Part shown: positions 35,297-45,000 of the stretch, piece by piece | Layout: each line of letters begins with the position of its first letter | Numbering within the stretch: the first letter of the stretch is position 1 | Source of the DNA: Flavobacterium muglaense | GTDB taxonomy: Bacteria > Bacteroidota > Bacteroidia > Flavobacteriales > Flavobacteriaceae | DNA: 64,000 bases | Reading direction: 5' to 3' | NCBI RefSeq assembly: GCF_014305155.1 | Contig: NZ_JACRUK010000008.1 | Coordinates: 42,713 to 106,712, forward strand | Position numbers and translations under genes: made by a program | Notes under the pieces: generated by a model | Databases searched by the model: none | What the model was told of the DNA's origin: nothing | The model's input: the letters and a program-made list of their open reading frames with translations, nothing else

Positions 35297-36061
35297 ATGG
35301 AATTCAAATCGAAAAATCCTTTTTTAAATAACAAATCTTTTACTGCTACTAGTAAAGATCAAGTACATGAAGCTACTGTTATTGACTATAATCAAGAAAT
35401 GACATTGTCTGGAACAATTAACAAAACGTTTCTTTTATTTTTAATCCTTACTGCTTCGGCCATGGTCACGTGGTGGATGACATTTAACGATATCAGCCCA
35501 ATGGTTCCCGCTTTTGGTGGCGCAATTGTTGGATTAGTATTAGTACTGATTGCTGCTTTCAAACCACAATATTCGCCTTATCTAGCTCCTGGCTACGCTT
35601 TATTTGAAGGGCTTTTCATTGGCGGCATCTCGGCAATATTTGAGCTCAGTTATCCTGGGATTGTGCTGCAAGCTGTAGGAGCGACCTTTGTAACCTTTAT
35701 TGTGTGCTTAGGATTGTACAAATACAAAATTGTAAAAGTAACAGAGCAATTCAAATCAGTAGTAGTGGCTGCTACAATGGCTATCGCTACTTATTATTTG
35801 ATCTCTTGGTTGTTTTCTATGTTTACCAGTTTTCAACCGGTACATTACGGAAACTCCATGATGAGTATCGGGATTAGCGTATTTGTTATTGTAATTGCAG
35901 CTCTTAATTTATTTTTGGACTTCGATAGAATTGAAAAAGGAGTTCAACAAAAAATGCCTAAATACATGGAATGGTTTGGCGCGATGGGATTGATGATTAC
36001 CCTAGTTTGGTTGTACATCGAGTTCTTACGATTGCTTTCAAAACTGTACAGTAAAGATTAA
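35297..36061 (+). CDS. Bax inhibitor-1/YccA family membrane protein
   Basis: 254 residues from ATG 35297 (MEFKSKNPFLN). A frame 17 codons longer overlaps the pyk terminator and is rejected. Seven hydrophobic helices begin at about residue 45 (TFLLFLILTASAMVTWWM) and end near residue 250. LFEGLFIGGISAIFE is typical of the BI-1/YccA (TMBIM) family. Such inner-membrane proteins are proposed calcium leak channels or FtsH-related regulators; the bacterial role is not settled. Single gene between two terminators. Confidence 0.88.
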   Translation: MEFKSKNPFLNNKSFTATSKDQVHEATVIDYNQEMTLSGTINKTFLLFLILTASAMVTWWMTFNDISPMVPAFGGAIVGLVLVLIAAFKPQYSPYLAPGYALFEGLFIGGISAIFELSYPGIVLQAVGATFVTFIVCLGLYKYKIVKVTEQFKSVVVAATMAIATYYLISWLFSMFTSFQPVHYGNSMMSIGISVFVIVIAALNLFLDFDRIEKGVQQKMPKYMEWFGAMGLMITLVWLYIEFLRLLSKLYSKD

Positions 36062-36077
36062 TACAATTACAACCCAC

Positions 36078-36111
36078 AAAAAAACCTTTCAGATCGAAAG
36101 GTTTTTTTTTT
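36078..36111. terminator. Bidirectional terminator
   Basis: AAAAAACCTTTC (near 36079-36090) pairs with GAAAGGTTTTTT (36096-36107) between the convergent BI-1 and PAS genes. Confidence 0.8.
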
Positions 36112-36625
36112 ATGCTGCTATTTCAAAGGCTATAAAGTGACACAACTCTCCTTTATCATTAAAAATAGGATATCCTTTAATCATACAAATATAAGTGTCT
36201 CCATTCTTTTTATAATTGACAACCGTTTTCTCAAATGGCTGACGCATTTGTATCGCTTGTCCTATTTGTCTTGACACTACAGCACTTGTGCTTTTACCTT
36301 GAAACATTGTAGGTCGTTGGCCTATTACTTCTTCCGGTTTGTAACCGTTCATCTTAGTAATATTTTGCGATGCAAATACTATAGACAAATTAGCGTCTGT
36401 AACAATGATAACCTCGTCTGAATTTGTGCTTTTTAAATCCCAAATATCTTCTTGCCATTTAAAAGTAATTCCCAGCTGCGCTATAGTATTTGCATCTACA
36501 AATGCATTCCTTAATTCCTGTACTAAGCTATGGTGAAAGTTCCAAGAAGAGATGGGAGTCGTTTTTATATTTAGGTCGGTATGATACTTTGCCACAGCAT
36601 TATCATATTGTTTAAAATCAATCAT
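36110..36625 (-). CDS. Single PAS domain protein
   Basis: 171 residues. Residues about 65-170 form one PAS domain: VIIVTDANLSIVFASQNITKMNGYKPEEVIGQRPTMFQ, then KNGDTYICMIKGYPIFNDKGELCHFIAFE. The helix region GQRPTMFQG aligns with the LOV motif GRNCRFLQG but lacks the photoactive Cys, so flavin photochemistry of the usual kind is unlikely. The N-terminal 60 residues are helical. It has no kinase, cyclase or HTH output domain, so it must act through a partner. TATATTTG (36648 down to 36641) upstream is a candidate -7 element. Confidence 0.8.
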   Translation of the reverse strand: MIDFKQYDNAVAKYHTDLNIKTTPISSWNFHHSLVQELRNAFVDANTIAQLGITFKWQEDIWDLKSTNSDEVIIVTDANLSIVFASQNITKMNGYKPEEVIGQRPTMFQGKSTSAVVSRQIGQAIQMRQPFEKTVVNYKKNGDTYICMIKGYPIFNDKGELCHFIAFEIAA

Positions 36626-36718
36626 TGCCTATATTTTTACCAAATATAATTCAAAATAAAAATAAAAAATACCTTTAGATCGCTTTTAACTATTGTTGAA
36701 CGCTAGACCTTCAAGGAC

Positions 36719-37801
36719 TTAAAACGAAAATTTCAACTGCACAACCACCGCCTTCTTTAATTCGGTATTTAAATTACTCATCGAAATACCTAGCAACCGA
36801 ACAGAATTTTTCATTTTTTCTTGGTACAAAAGCTCTTTTACTGCTTCTAGAATCAATCCTTTATCGGCAATAAAATACGGCAAAGTTTTACTCCGCGTTT
36901 GTTGTGTAAAGTCACTGTATTTGATTTTTAAGGTCACCGTTTTTCCAGAAATCAACTGTTTTTTTAACCTGCGTTCTAAGGTCGCTGCAATTTTATCCAA
37001 TTGTTCCATCATAAAAATTTCTGAGGAGAGATTGACATCAAATGTATGTTCGGCCGCAACTGATTTTGTAATTCTATCTGACTTCACTTCACTGTTATGA
37101 ATTCCTCGCACCACTTGATAATAGAAAGCGCCCGATTTTCCAAAATGTTTTTCTAAAAACTCTACTGATTTGCTCTTTAATTCCAAGCCTGTAAAAATAC
37201 CCAATTGATACATTTTTTCGGTAGTTACCTTTCCCACGCCATAAAACTTACGAATAGGCAAGACTTCTAGGAACGCCTCGACTTCATCCGGATTGACTGT
37301 TTTTTGACCATTAGGTTTGTTGTAGTCACTTGCAATCTTAGCAACAAATTTATTTACCGATATACCAGCCGAAGCCGTAAGCCCTAGCTCGTTAAAAATA
37401 CGCAGTCTAATTTCTTCGGCCAATAAACCAGCACTGGGATTGCCTTTTTTATTGTGTGTCACATCAAGATAGGCTTCGTCTAGCGAGAGTGGCTCTATCA
37501 AATCCGTGTAATCGCGAAAGATTTTATGAATTTTGGTCGAAATCTCCTTATATCGTTCAAATCGAGGTGCTACAAAAATAAGCTCCGGGCAGTTTTTCTT
37601 TGCCATTACACCACTTATTGCACTACGAACTCCAAACTTTCGAGCCTCATAACTCGCCGCGGCAACAACGCCTCTACTCTCTGAACCCCCAACTGCAATT
37701 GGCTTACCTCTTAATTCTGGATTATCCATTTGCTCCACAGACGCATAAAATGCATCCATGTCAACATGAATTATCTTCCTATGTAATGGGGTTTCCAGCA
37801 T
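36719..37801 (-). CDS. dinB: DNA polymerase IV (Y family)
   Basis: 360 residues. The catalytic acids are in IIHVDMDAFYASVEQ and EPLSLDEAYLDVT. GISVNKFVAKIASDYNKPNG and the helix-hairpin-helix region IRKFYGVGKVTTEKMYQLGI follow, then the little-finger domain. It copies damaged DNA with low fidelity in the cytosol. It stands alone; TAAATTTG (37813 down to 37806), 5 bases before the ATG, is a possible -7 element. The C-terminus lacks an obvious beta-clamp-binding QxxLxLF; the end VVQLKFSF may serve instead. Confidence 0.95.
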   Translation of the reverse strand: MLETPLHRKIIHVDMDAFYASVEQMDNPELRGKPIAVGGSESRGVVAAASYEARKFGVRSAISGVMAKKNCPELIFVAPRFERYKEISTKIHKIFRDYTDLIEPLSLDEAYLDVTHNKKGNPSAGLLAEEIRLRIFNELGLTASAGISVNKFVAKIASDYNKPNGQKTVNPDEVEAFLEVLPIRKFYGVGKVTTEKMYQLGIFTGLELKSKSVEFLEKHFGKSGAFYYQVVRGIHNSEVKSDRITKSVAAEHTFDVNLSSEIFMMEQLDKIAATLERRLKKQLISGKTVTLKIKYSDFTQQTRSKTLPYFIADKGLILEAVKELLYQEKMKNSVRLLGISMSNLNTELKKAVVVQLKFSF

Positions 37802-37874
37802 ACCGCAAATTTAATTAGGTTTTAGCTCAAATCATCCTTATGAAACAAATATTTGATACATTTGGAGTCGTAAT

Positions 37875-37976
37875 CTAGCCCAGATCGCAACGGCATCTCC
37901 CGATTTAGAAAAACAAGACTTTTTTTAGCCTTAGTTTTTATTAGCGGGAATACAGTGAAGAGCTGGAAATAGCTCC
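37875..37976 (+). repeat. Dispersed structured repeat, copy 2 (before CYTH gene)
   Basis: TAGCCCAGATCGCAACGGCATC opens the copy and closely matches copy 3 (TAGCCCTGATGGTAGCGGCATC). The end GAGCTGGAAATAGCTCC matches copy 3 ACAGCAGGAAATAGCTCC. The central stem is weaker than in the other copies (AAAAACAAG with CTTAGTTTTT, one bulge). It ends 22 bases before the CYTH start. Confidence 0.65.
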
Positions 37977-37998
37977 AAAAAATTAAAATTAAAACGAA

Positions 37999-38469
37999 AT
38001 GATTGAAATTGAACGCAAATTTTTAGTAACCAATGATGATTTCAAACAACAAGCTTTTAGACAAAACCGCATTAAACAAGGTTATTTGAGCGCTGTTCCT
38101 GAACGAACAGTTAGAGTGCGTATAAAAGGAGATCGTGGATTTATGACCGTAAAAGGAGTCTCTAGCGCAACTGGAATGTCTCGTTTTGAATGGGAAAAAG
38201 AGATCTCACTAGAGGATGCTAATCAATTACTACTATTGTGCGAAAGAGGAGTGATCGACAAAACACGATTTGAAGTTAAAAAGGGCAACCACATTTATGA
38301 AATTGATGAATTCTACGGCGAAAACGAAGGCTTAGTCATGGCCGAAATCGAGCTCAACTCAGAAAACGAACCCTTTGAAAAACCAGAATGGCTAGGTGAT
38401 GAAGTAACAACCGATCCTAGATATTACAATTCGTACTTAAGCACGAATCCCTACAAGAGCTGGAAATAA
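37999..38469 (+). CDS. CYTH domain protein (triphosphate tunnel metalloenzyme)
   Basis: 156 residues. It begins with the EIERKFLV signature (residues 3-10, ExExK). Alternating charged strands follow: RTVRVRIKGDRGFMTVKG, RFEWEKEIS, KTRFEVKKGNHIYEIDEF and VMAEIELNSENE. These line the tunnel that binds triphosphate and metal. Bacterial members mostly hydrolyse inorganic triphosphate; thiamine triphosphatase or adenylate cyclase activity is possible in the wider family. It is cytosolic and abuts the stop of the convergent RlpA gene (adjacent bases). Confidence 0.9.
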   Translation: MIEIERKFLVTNDDFKQQAFRQNRIKQGYLSAVPERTVRVRIKGDRGFMTVKGVSSATGMSRFEWEKEISLEDANQLLLLCERGVIDKTRFEVKKGNHIYEIDEFYGENEGLVMAEIELNSENEPFEKPEWLGDEVTTDPRYYNSYLSTNPYKSWK

Positions 38470-38967
38470 CTACTTAGAAAACACCTCGATAGTAACTGTC
38501 ATTACCCCTATTCCTTTATTCTTAGCAATTTCCATAAATGCTTTTTTCGAAAGATCAATTTCTCTTGATCTAACGAACGGACCTCTGTCTAAAACTTCGA
38601 CAATCACCCATTTGCCATTGGCTTCATTTGTGACTTTTAGTTTTGTACCAAAAGGAAACTTTTTATGTGCTGCTGTGTTTTTATGCATGTCAAATATAGC
38701 TCCACTAGCGGTTTTTCTGCCATGAAATTTATCGGCATAATAGGAAGCATGCGCACCTGTTTTATAAGGCGATAACTTTCCGTACTTTTCGGCTACGGTG
38801 TCTTTCACCACCTCTGGCTGCACCACAACGGCCTTGCCTTTTTTGACAGTATCTTTAGCAACAGCCGTTTTTTGAAGGGAGTTTTTTATCTTATCTGCAA
38901 TTGATGTTTGACTAGTTGCCAAACCAATAATTGCAATTAAAAAAAATAGTGTTGTAAATTTTCTCAT
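38470..38967 (-). CDS. rlpA: RlpA-like septal ring protein (double-psi beta-barrel)
   Basis: 165 residues. Signal peptide residues 1-19 (MRKFTTLFFLIAIIGLATS), a charged linker to about 60, then a DPBB domain: GAHASYYADKFHGRKTASGAIFDMHKNTAAHKKFPFGTKLKVTN and VEVLDRGPFVRSREIDLSKKAF. These are the RlpA signatures. In some bacteria RlpA is a lytic transglycosylase at the septum; this protein lacks the SPOR domain and the lipobox, so it is a short periplasmic form. It is convergent with the CYTH gene with no spacer. Confidence 0.9.
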   Translation of the reverse strand: MRKFTTLFFLIAIIGLATSQTSIADKIKNSLQKTAVAKDTVKKGKAVVVQPEVVKDTVAEKYGKLSPYKTGAHASYYADKFHGRKTASGAIFDMHKNTAAHKKFPFGTKLKVTNEANGKWVIVEVLDRGPFVRSREIDLSKKAFMEIAKNKGIGVMTVTIEVFSK

Positions 38968-39011
38968 ATTTATTTTGTGTCTAATGCGTATTTTACAAAA
39001 ACCATACCTAG

Positions 39012-39045
39012 ATAAAAAAAGCCCCAGAAAAAGGGCTTTTTTTTT
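39012..39045. terminator. Terminator between the membrane-protein and rlpA genes
   Basis: AAAAGCCC (39017-39024) pairs with GGGCTTTT (39033-39040). On the minus strand it follows the membrane-protein gene and precedes rlpA. Confidence 0.75.
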
Positions 39046-39051
39046 ATGTTT

Positions 39052-39474
39052 TTAGATCCATAAACTCCAAGGTATTCTACTTAAAATTAGTAGTAATCCC
39101 AAAGTATAAAAAATAGTAAACGTTTTGAATTTAGATTCGCTAGTCGTTAATTTCTTATGCTTTGACCAACCAACTGTAATAAGGGTAATAGCAATGATAT
39201 TCATTAATGGATGCTCCAATGATGTAAGTCGTAACGCTTTATCGGCCATGTTTCCTAAAGAAGAAAAACCTAATGGAGAAACAAAATACAATATCAATCC
39301 AATTAACAATTGCGTATGTGTTCCTATTAGCCCAAAAATAGCAATTTTTCTATCCTTAGCAGTAAACTCTTTCTTACCTACTAAACCTACAATTGCATTA
39401 ACAACTGCAACAACTAACAATAAAAGAGCCCCATAAGCCCAACCTGAATGAAATTCTTTTAAAAATTCGTACAT
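39052..39474 (-). CDS. Four-helix inner-membrane protein
   Basis: 140 residues from ATG 39474 (MYEFLKEFHSGWAYG). A frame 14 codons longer overlaps the AT-rich leader and is not chosen. Four hydrophobic helices are visible: YGALLLLVVAVVNAIVGLV, IAIFGLIGTHTQLLIGLILYFV, PLMNIIAITLITVGW and FKTFTIFYTLGLLLILS. Histidines in the helices (GTHTQ, SLEHP) recall b-type cytochromes, and flavobacterial relatives are sometimes labelled so, but heme binding is not shown. TATATTTG (39503 down to 39496) is a candidate -7 element. Confidence 0.75.
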   Translation of the reverse strand: MYEFLKEFHSGWAYGALLLLVVAVVNAIVGLVGKKEFTAKDRKIAIFGLIGTHTQLLIGLILYFVSPLGFSSLGNMADKALRLTSLEHPLMNIIAITLITVGWSKHKKLTTSESKFKTFTIFYTLGLLLILSRIPWSLWI

Positions 39475-39518
39475 ATAATAATGATTTTTTAAACACAAAT
39501 ATAAACAAAAAAGCATAA

Positions 39519-39545
39519 AAAAACCACGCTAAAAGCGTGGTTTTG
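39519..39545 (-). terminator. Terminator after the TonB-receptor gene
   Basis: AAAACCACGCT (39520-39530) pairs with AGCGTGGTTTT (39534-39544) around a 3-base loop, with an A-run giving the U-tract on the minus strand. Confidence 0.8.
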
Positions 39546-39567
39546 AATTTAAATAGTACTCTAAGAA

Positions 39568-42500
39568 TTATTTACCAAAAATATATCTTAATGTAAATTG
39601 CGCTTGCCATACATCATATGTAGAAGCATTTTTACTAAATGTATCTTTGATTAACTCTTTAGACCCATCAGCATTTGTTTGCGTAGCCAATTGATATACC
39701 GGCACACCAGCTGTTGTAGTTCTATAATTTAATACGTTAGCATTTGTAACTCTTTGCGTAACTCCCCAATTTTTATTGATCATATTAGTGAAGTTTAAGA
39801 TGTCCGCTCTGAATTGGAATGAGTTCTTTTTACCACCAATTTTAATGAAAAAGTCTTGAGTTAATGACAAATCCAATCTGTGTAACATTGGTAATACACC
39901 ACCATTTCTTTCAGCATATTGACCTCTTCTTGTAGAAAGATACGCGTCTTGATTGATATAAGCATCAAAAGCTGCTTGTTGTTGTGCTTGAGTGTACGTT
40001 GTTACTACATTTACTCCATTTACAACATTAGTTACTGCTAATGATTGAAAGCTAAGTTCATTTGCATTTTTAGGAACGTAGATTAAGTCATTAAATGTAA
40101 CTCTATCACCATTCATATCACCTGCATACGCATAAGAAAACGCACCTGTTTGCTCGCCAATATATCCTAAACTAATAGAAGTCGAAGCGCCTATAGTTTT
40201 ACCATAATCAATTTTATATCCTAACATACCAACTATTCTATTTGGCGTGTTGTTATTAGATAATGTAACTGGTAAGTCATTATTACCATTTACAGATCTA
40301 GCACCTGTCCACGATCCCGAAGCAACTGAACCCGCAGATAATAAATCATTAGCGCTTGAATGAGTATATGCTAAAGATCCCCATAATCCTTTTTTGTATG
40401 GGTACTCTAATTTTACTGTAGTTGAATAAAAATACCCTTTGTTGGTATTAGTTAAAACAATTGCATTAGATACATTATCATTAATACGTACCCCATTGTC
40501 ATTTCCTGCATATCTAGGTCTGTTGTCAGTTCCTACAAAAGTTCCAATCGGCGCATCAAAATTAGCATTGTAATAGTTGATTGCATTGATGTTTGATTGA
40601 TAGATTCCTTCAATCGTTCCTCTAAAACCAAAAGGAAGTTTTTGCTCTACAGCAATATTCGTTTTCCAAACTTGTGGGAATTTGAATTTAGTATCTGTCA
40701 AAGCCAAATCAAAAGTAGATGGCAAAGTTGGTGTTGAAGGTATGAAATAATCATTAGGATTAGCAGTAAATCCATATCCACCAGTTCCTACAGCAGCACC
40801 ACTTACATCAACATATCCAGTAAGCACACCATTATTTCCGATTGAATTAGATAAATAAACTCCAGGAGCTCTACCTGTGAAGATACCACTACCTCCACGT
40901 AAAAGCGTAGAAGAATCACCATTTAAATCAAAGTTGAAACCAACTCTAGGCTCCAATAATGTTTGAGCACCTGGCATTGTTCCTGTGTTGAATTTCTCAC
41001 CATCTTTAAAAGTCATTGCAGTTACTGCAGGATTCTCTAAAGCTGTGTTAGCAAACCAAACTCTTGACGCACGTAAACCTGCAGTAAGTTTGAATTTTTC
41101 GCTAAATTTAATTTCATCTTGAAAATATAAATCTAATTTATTAGACTTGTAAATTTGTAAAGGCTCAGCAGCGCCAGCTAAAGCTGAATATCTAAATTGT
41201 GTACGCGCTGGCAATACAGTTGTAGAAGGAGCATTTCCATTGGCAGCAGATTGATTTGCAGCAGCATAAAAATCCGTAAGAGAGTTAAAAATAAAAACTC
41301 CATTTGAAGCAGGGAAGAATAAGTTACTTGACTTGAAATATTCAAAATTTCCACCAAATAAGAAAGTATGCTTTCCAACTGTTTTAGTTAAATTATCTGT
41401 AAAGTGTAAAGTTGAGTACGATAATTTATTACCGTTTGTAAAAGGATCTAAACCTGCAGAAACAAGAGTAGTCGCTCCTTCTAAGATGTCAATTGTAGGG
41501 AAAACTCCACCACCAATTAATCCTCTATCTTCAATTTGCTTGTCATAACCAGCAACGAAGTTATTATACCAAGCATTATCAATTTTACTGTTTAATTCTA
41601 AAACAATAGATCTTGTATTATCCTGTACAGTATAACCACTGTTTTTGAAAGACATTGCATTCACATTCGTTCTTCTATTTCCATATCCAGCTGAGCTTGA
41701 ATTTGACGTTAAGTTATCTGAACTTGAATTATGAAAAACGTATCTAGCTGTTAATTGATTGTTATCATTGATATTCCAATCTAGTCTAGTAAGGAATTTT
41801 TTAGAAACACTTTCTGCATCATAGTTTTCCCATGGCCCAGTAGTGTATCCAAACTTGTCTTGTAAAAACGTAGAAAGTGTTTGCATCTGCGCATAAGTAG
41901 GACGAGATATTTGTCCACTTGGATTAGGAGAACCTGTCGAAGTCCAAGTAGTTGCTGGACTAGTATTTGTTACTGTCTCGAAGTTTCCAAAGAAAAACAA
42001 TTTATCTTTAATAATTGGAGCTCCAATTCTACCACCTAATATTTTCTCTTCAAACTTAGCTGGCACAATAGTTACAGCACCTGCTTTAGTACCAATAAAA
42101 CTTTTATTATTACTTCTGCTTGAAGTATAAACAGAACCTTCAATATCGTTTGAACCAGATTTAGTAACGGCATTAATTCCAGAACCTAAAAATCCTGATT
42201 GACGTACATCATAAGGAGCTATATTTACTTGTAATTGCTCGATAGCATCTAGAGAAATAGCTGTAGAACCTGTTCTTCCTCCTGCTTGCGCATCAGAACC
42301 AAGACCAAAACCATTATTAAATACAGAACCGTCAATTGTAAAATTATTCAATCTTGAATCTTGACCACCAAATGAACCATTAGCACCTGCATTAGCATTG
42401 TACTTAGTTACTGCGTTGATAGATCTTGAACCAGTTACAGGAATTGCAGTTAACTCTCTGTTTGAGAATTGCTGAGAAGCTCCTGTTCTACCTTTATTAA

Positions 42501-42876
42501 ATGCTCCGTTTGATTTTGTTGAAACAATAACAACTTCTTTCAATGCATTTGACTCTTCACCAAGTTCAACATTAACCACAAGACTACTACCTAAAGGTGC
42601 ATTAATCTCTGTAATTTCAGTTGTTTTGTAACCTACATAAACCACCTTAACAGTATATGGACCACCCGGTCTCATACCTTGTACCGAGTAACCACCAGTA
42701 GCACTTGTAGTTGAAAAGTACTTTGTTCCAGTTGGCTTATGAACCAATTCTACTGAAGCGCCCGGAAGCAATTCCCCAGTACTTGATTTAACAGTTCCTG
42801 ATATTGCTGAAGTAGTTACCTGAGCATGACCAATAGCTGATAAAAAAGTAATCAAAATAAAAATAATTTTTTTCAT
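39568..42876 (-). CDS. Oar-like TonB-dependent outer-membrane receptor
   Basis: 1102 residues. Signal peptide MKKIIFILITFLSAIGHAQ, then a carboxypeptidase-like regulatory domain (residues about 22-115: ISGTVKSSTGELLPGASVEL, GGYSVQGMRPGGPYTVKVVYVGYK). A plug domain with RELTAIPVTGSRSINAV and GGQDSRLNNFTIDGSVFNNGFGLG follows, then a long beta-barrel ending in aromatic Phe-Gly-Lys (WQAQFTLRYIFGK). This matches Oar/OmpA-type TonB receptors of Bacteroidota, which import or display large substrates at the outer membrane. No SusD partner is adjacent, so it is not a classic glycan locus. Ligand unknown. TAATTTTG (42916 down to 42909) is a candidate -7 element. Confidence 0.9.
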   Translation of the reverse strand: MKKIIFILITFLSAIGHAQVTTSAISGTVKSSTGELLPGASVELVHKPTGTKYFSTTSATGGYSVQGMRPGGPYTVKVVYVGYKTTEITEINAPLGSSLVVNVELGEESNALKEVVIVSTKSNGAFNKGRTGASQQFSNRELTAIPVTGSRSINAVTKYNANAGANGSFGGQDSRLNNFTIDGSVFNNGFGLGSDAQAGGRTGSTAISLDAIEQLQVNIAPYDVRQSGFLGSGINAVTKSGSNDIEGSVYTSSRSNNKSFIGTKAGAVTIVPAKFEEKILGGRIGAPIIKDKLFFFGNFETVTNTSPATTWTSTGSPNPSGQISRPTYAQMQTLSTFLQDKFGYTTGPWENYDAESVSKKFLTRLDWNINDNNQLTARYVFHNSSSDNLTSNSSSAGYGNRRTNVNAMSFKNSGYTVQDNTRSIVLELNSKIDNAWYNNFVAGYDKQIEDRGLIGGGVFPTIDILEGATTLVSAGLDPFTNGNKLSYSTLHFTDNLTKTVGKHTFLFGGNFEYFKSSNLFFPASNGVFIFNSLTDFYAAANQSAANGNAPSTTVLPARTQFRYSALAGAAEPLQIYKSNKLDLYFQDEIKFSEKFKLTAGLRASRVWFANTALENPAVTAMTFKDGEKFNTGTMPGAQTLLEPRVGFNFDLNGDSSTLLRGGSGIFTGRAPGVYLSNSIGNNGVLTGYVDVSGAAVGTGGYGFTANPNDYFIPSTPTLPSTFDLALTDTKFKFPQVWKTNIAVEQKLPFGFRGTIEGIYQSNINAINYYNANFDAPIGTFVGTDNRPRYAGNDNGVRINDNVSNAIVLTNTNKGYFYSTTVKLEYPYKKGLWGSLAYTHSSANDLLSAGSVASGSWTGARSVNGNNDLPVTLSNNNTPNRIVGMLGYKIDYGKTIGASTSISLGYIGEQTGAFSYAYAGDMNGDRVTFNDLIYVPKNANELSFQSLAVTNVVNGVNVVTTYTQAQQQAAFDAYINQDAYLSTRRGQYAERNGGVLPMLHRLDLSLTQDFFIKIGGKKNSFQFRADILNFTNMINKNWGVTQRVTNANVLNYRTTTAGVPVYQLATQTNADGSKELIKDTFSKNASTYDVWQAQFTLRYIFGK

Positions 42877-43103
42877 TTTTGTTTCTCGTTTAATTTATTA
42901 ATTTTTGGCAAAATTATAACATTTTTACCTATAATAGTTAACGCAATGTTAAGAAAAATTGCTTTTGAAAAAATAATTTGTTACAAAAAAATCAGCAAAA
43001 GAAACTTTTTACTCTAAATATCGAAAAATCAGCACCATTTGAGGCTGTTTTATCACTATTCGTTAAAAAATTATAGCAAAAAAAACAAAGTATAAAAAAA
43101 GCA

Positions 43104-43140
43104 AAAAACTCGATTTTATCTAAAAATCGAGTTTTTTTTA
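43104..43140 (-). terminator. pgi terminator
   Basis: A perfect 14-bp stem (43104-43117 with 43123-43136) lies 24 bases after the pgi stop on the minus strand. It also has a T-run on the plus strand. Confidence 0.85.
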
Positions 43141-43163
43141 TTTCAAATAGTAAGAAATTGTCT

Positions 43164-44807
43164 TTATTTATTCTTTAAAAAATGGTTCAAAAGAAACAAA
43201 GTTGAGCTATCGTGCTCCTCAACTTGCTTAGTATTAATTTCTTCCAATATAGAATTAGCTAATTGCTTCCCTAACTCTACTCCCCATTGATCAAAACTAA
43301 AAATATTCCAAATCACCCCTTGAACAAATATCTTGTGCTCGTATAAAGCAATTAAAGAGCCTAAAGCCTTAGGTGTTAATTGATCGATAAGAATTGTATT
43401 AGTAGGCTTGTTTCCTGCAAACACTTTAAATGGTCGTAAAAAAGCTGCTTTATCCGCTGCCAGTCCTTGTTTATCAAACTCTGCTTGAACCTGAGCTGCT
43501 GCTTTTCCTTGCATCAAAGCTTCGGTTTGCGCAAAGAAGTTAGACATTAACTTATCATGATGATCCTCGTCTCCGTACAATGGTTTAACAAATCCTATAA
43601 AATCCGAAGGGATGATTTTAGTCCCTTGATGTATTAATTGAAAGAAAGCATGTTGCGCATTGGTTCCCGGCTCCCCCCAAATAATTGTTCCAGTTTGATA
43701 GTTCACAGGTTTTCCGTCACGACCCACACTTTTTCCGTTACTTTCCATGGTTCCTTGCTGTAAATAAGGAGCCAATTTTTGTAAATACTGTGTATAAGGA
43801 ATCAAAGCTTCACTTTCGGCACCAAAGAAATTGTTGTACCACACACTTAATAAAGCAAGTGTAACCGGCATGTTTTCATCAAAATTGGCTGTTTTAAAAT
43901 GATCATCCATTTCATTAGCCCCATCTAACAAAGCGTCAAAATTATCAAACCCTATAGCCAAACTTATTGTTAGCCCTACCGCACTCCATAAAGAAAAACG
44001 TCCTCCAACCCAATCCCACATTGGAAAAACATTGTCTGGATTTATTCCGAATTCTGATACTTTTTGAATATTTGTGGAAACGGCAACAAAGTGTTTCGCT
44101 ACATCCTCTTGTTTTGCTGATTGCAAAAACCATTTCCTGATAGTTTCAGAATTTGTTAATGTTTCTTGCGTTGTAAACGTCTTCGATACAATAACAAACA
44201 GAGTAGTCTCTGGATCTAATTTTTTAATTACTTCGTTTACGTGATCACCATCTACATTAGACACAAAATGCACGCCCAATTGATTGTTGTAAAACTGTAA
44301 CGCTTCAACCACCATTGCAGGCCCCAAATCAGAACCTCCAATTCCTATGTTGACTACATCTGTAAAAGCTTTACCTGTATATCCTTTTCTTGCTCCCGAA
44401 ATCACTTCGGCAGTAAATGCTTTAATTTTAGCTTTAACTTCGTAAATTTCCGGAACAACATTCTCGCCGTTTACGTTAATCACGGCTGTTTCTTTGGCTC
44501 TTAATGCCGTATGCAGTACCGCTCTATTTTCGGTTTGATTAATTATTTCTCCACCAAAATAATCAGCTATTGCGCTTTTTAACCCAATTTCATTTGCTAA
44601 ACTCAATAACAAATCAACTGTTTCTTGATTGATGATATTTTTAGAATAATCAATTAAAAAATCATTCCATTGTATATTGAATTTTTCAGCTCTTGTTTTG
44701 TCTTGTGCAAACAGTTCTTTCATAGACGCTTTTTGCATTTCAGCATAATGAAGCTGTAGCTTTTCCCAAGATTTAGTTTCGGTAGGATTTATTGTATTTA
44801 GTGCCAT
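43164..44807 (-). CDS. pgi: Glucose-6-phosphate isomerase
   Basis: 547 residues. Signatures: [19 protein letters not shown], the phosphate-binding [26 protein letters not shown], the catalytic Glu region [15 protein letters not shown] and the C-terminal Lys in [11 protein letters not shown]. It interconverts glucose- and fructose-6-phosphate. It is transcribed alone, with TATTTTTG (44850 down to 44843) as a possible -7 element 36 bases before the ATG. Confidence 0.97.
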   Translation of the reverse strand: MALNTINPTETKSWEKLQLHYAEMQKASMKELFAQDKTRAEKFNIQWNDFLIDYSKNIINQETVDLLLSLANEIGLKSAIADYFGGEIINQTENRAVLHTALRAKETAVINVNGENVVPEIYEVKAKIKAFTAEVISGARKGYTGKAFTDVVNIGIGGSDLGPAMVVEALQFYNNQLGVHFVSNVDGDHVNEVIKKLDPETTLFVIVSKTFTTQETLTNSETIRKWFLQSAKQEDVAKHFVAVSTNIQKVSEFGINPDNVFPMWDWVGGRFSLWSAVGLTISLAIGFDNFDALLDGANEMDDHFKTANFDENMPVTLALLSVWYNNFFGAESEALIPYTQYLQKLAPYLQQGTMESNGKSVGRDGKPVNYQTGTIIWGEPGTNAQHAFFQLIHQGTKIIPSDFIGFVKPLYGDEDHHDKLMSNFFAQTEALMQGKAAAQVQAEFDKQGLAADKAAFLRPFKVFAGNKPTNTILIDQLTPKALGSLIALYEHKIFVQGVIWNIFSFDQWGVELGKQLANSILEEINTKQVEEHDSSTLFLLNHFLKNK

Positions 44808-44936
44808 ATATCGAGATTATTTATTTACAATTATATTTTTACCAAAAATACTGAATTTAGATTGAAATGATAAACCCTTTTTAAGCAGTCTTTCAAATTG
44901 AGAGAAACTCAAAACCAAATCACCCTACAACGAAAT

Positions 44937-44977
44937 AGGGAGAATAAACCAACTCTAATAATTGTTTTATTCTCCCT
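44937..44977 (-). terminator. Long hairpin downstream of the M23 peptidase gene
   Basis: AGGGAGAATAAA (44937-44948) pairs perfectly with TTTATTCTCCCT (44966-44977) around a 17-base loop. It has only a weak U-tract on the minus strand, so it may be a terminator or RNA 3'-end stabiliser. Confidence 0.55.
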
Positions 44978-45000
44978 AAAAGATTTAAATCGTTATGAAA

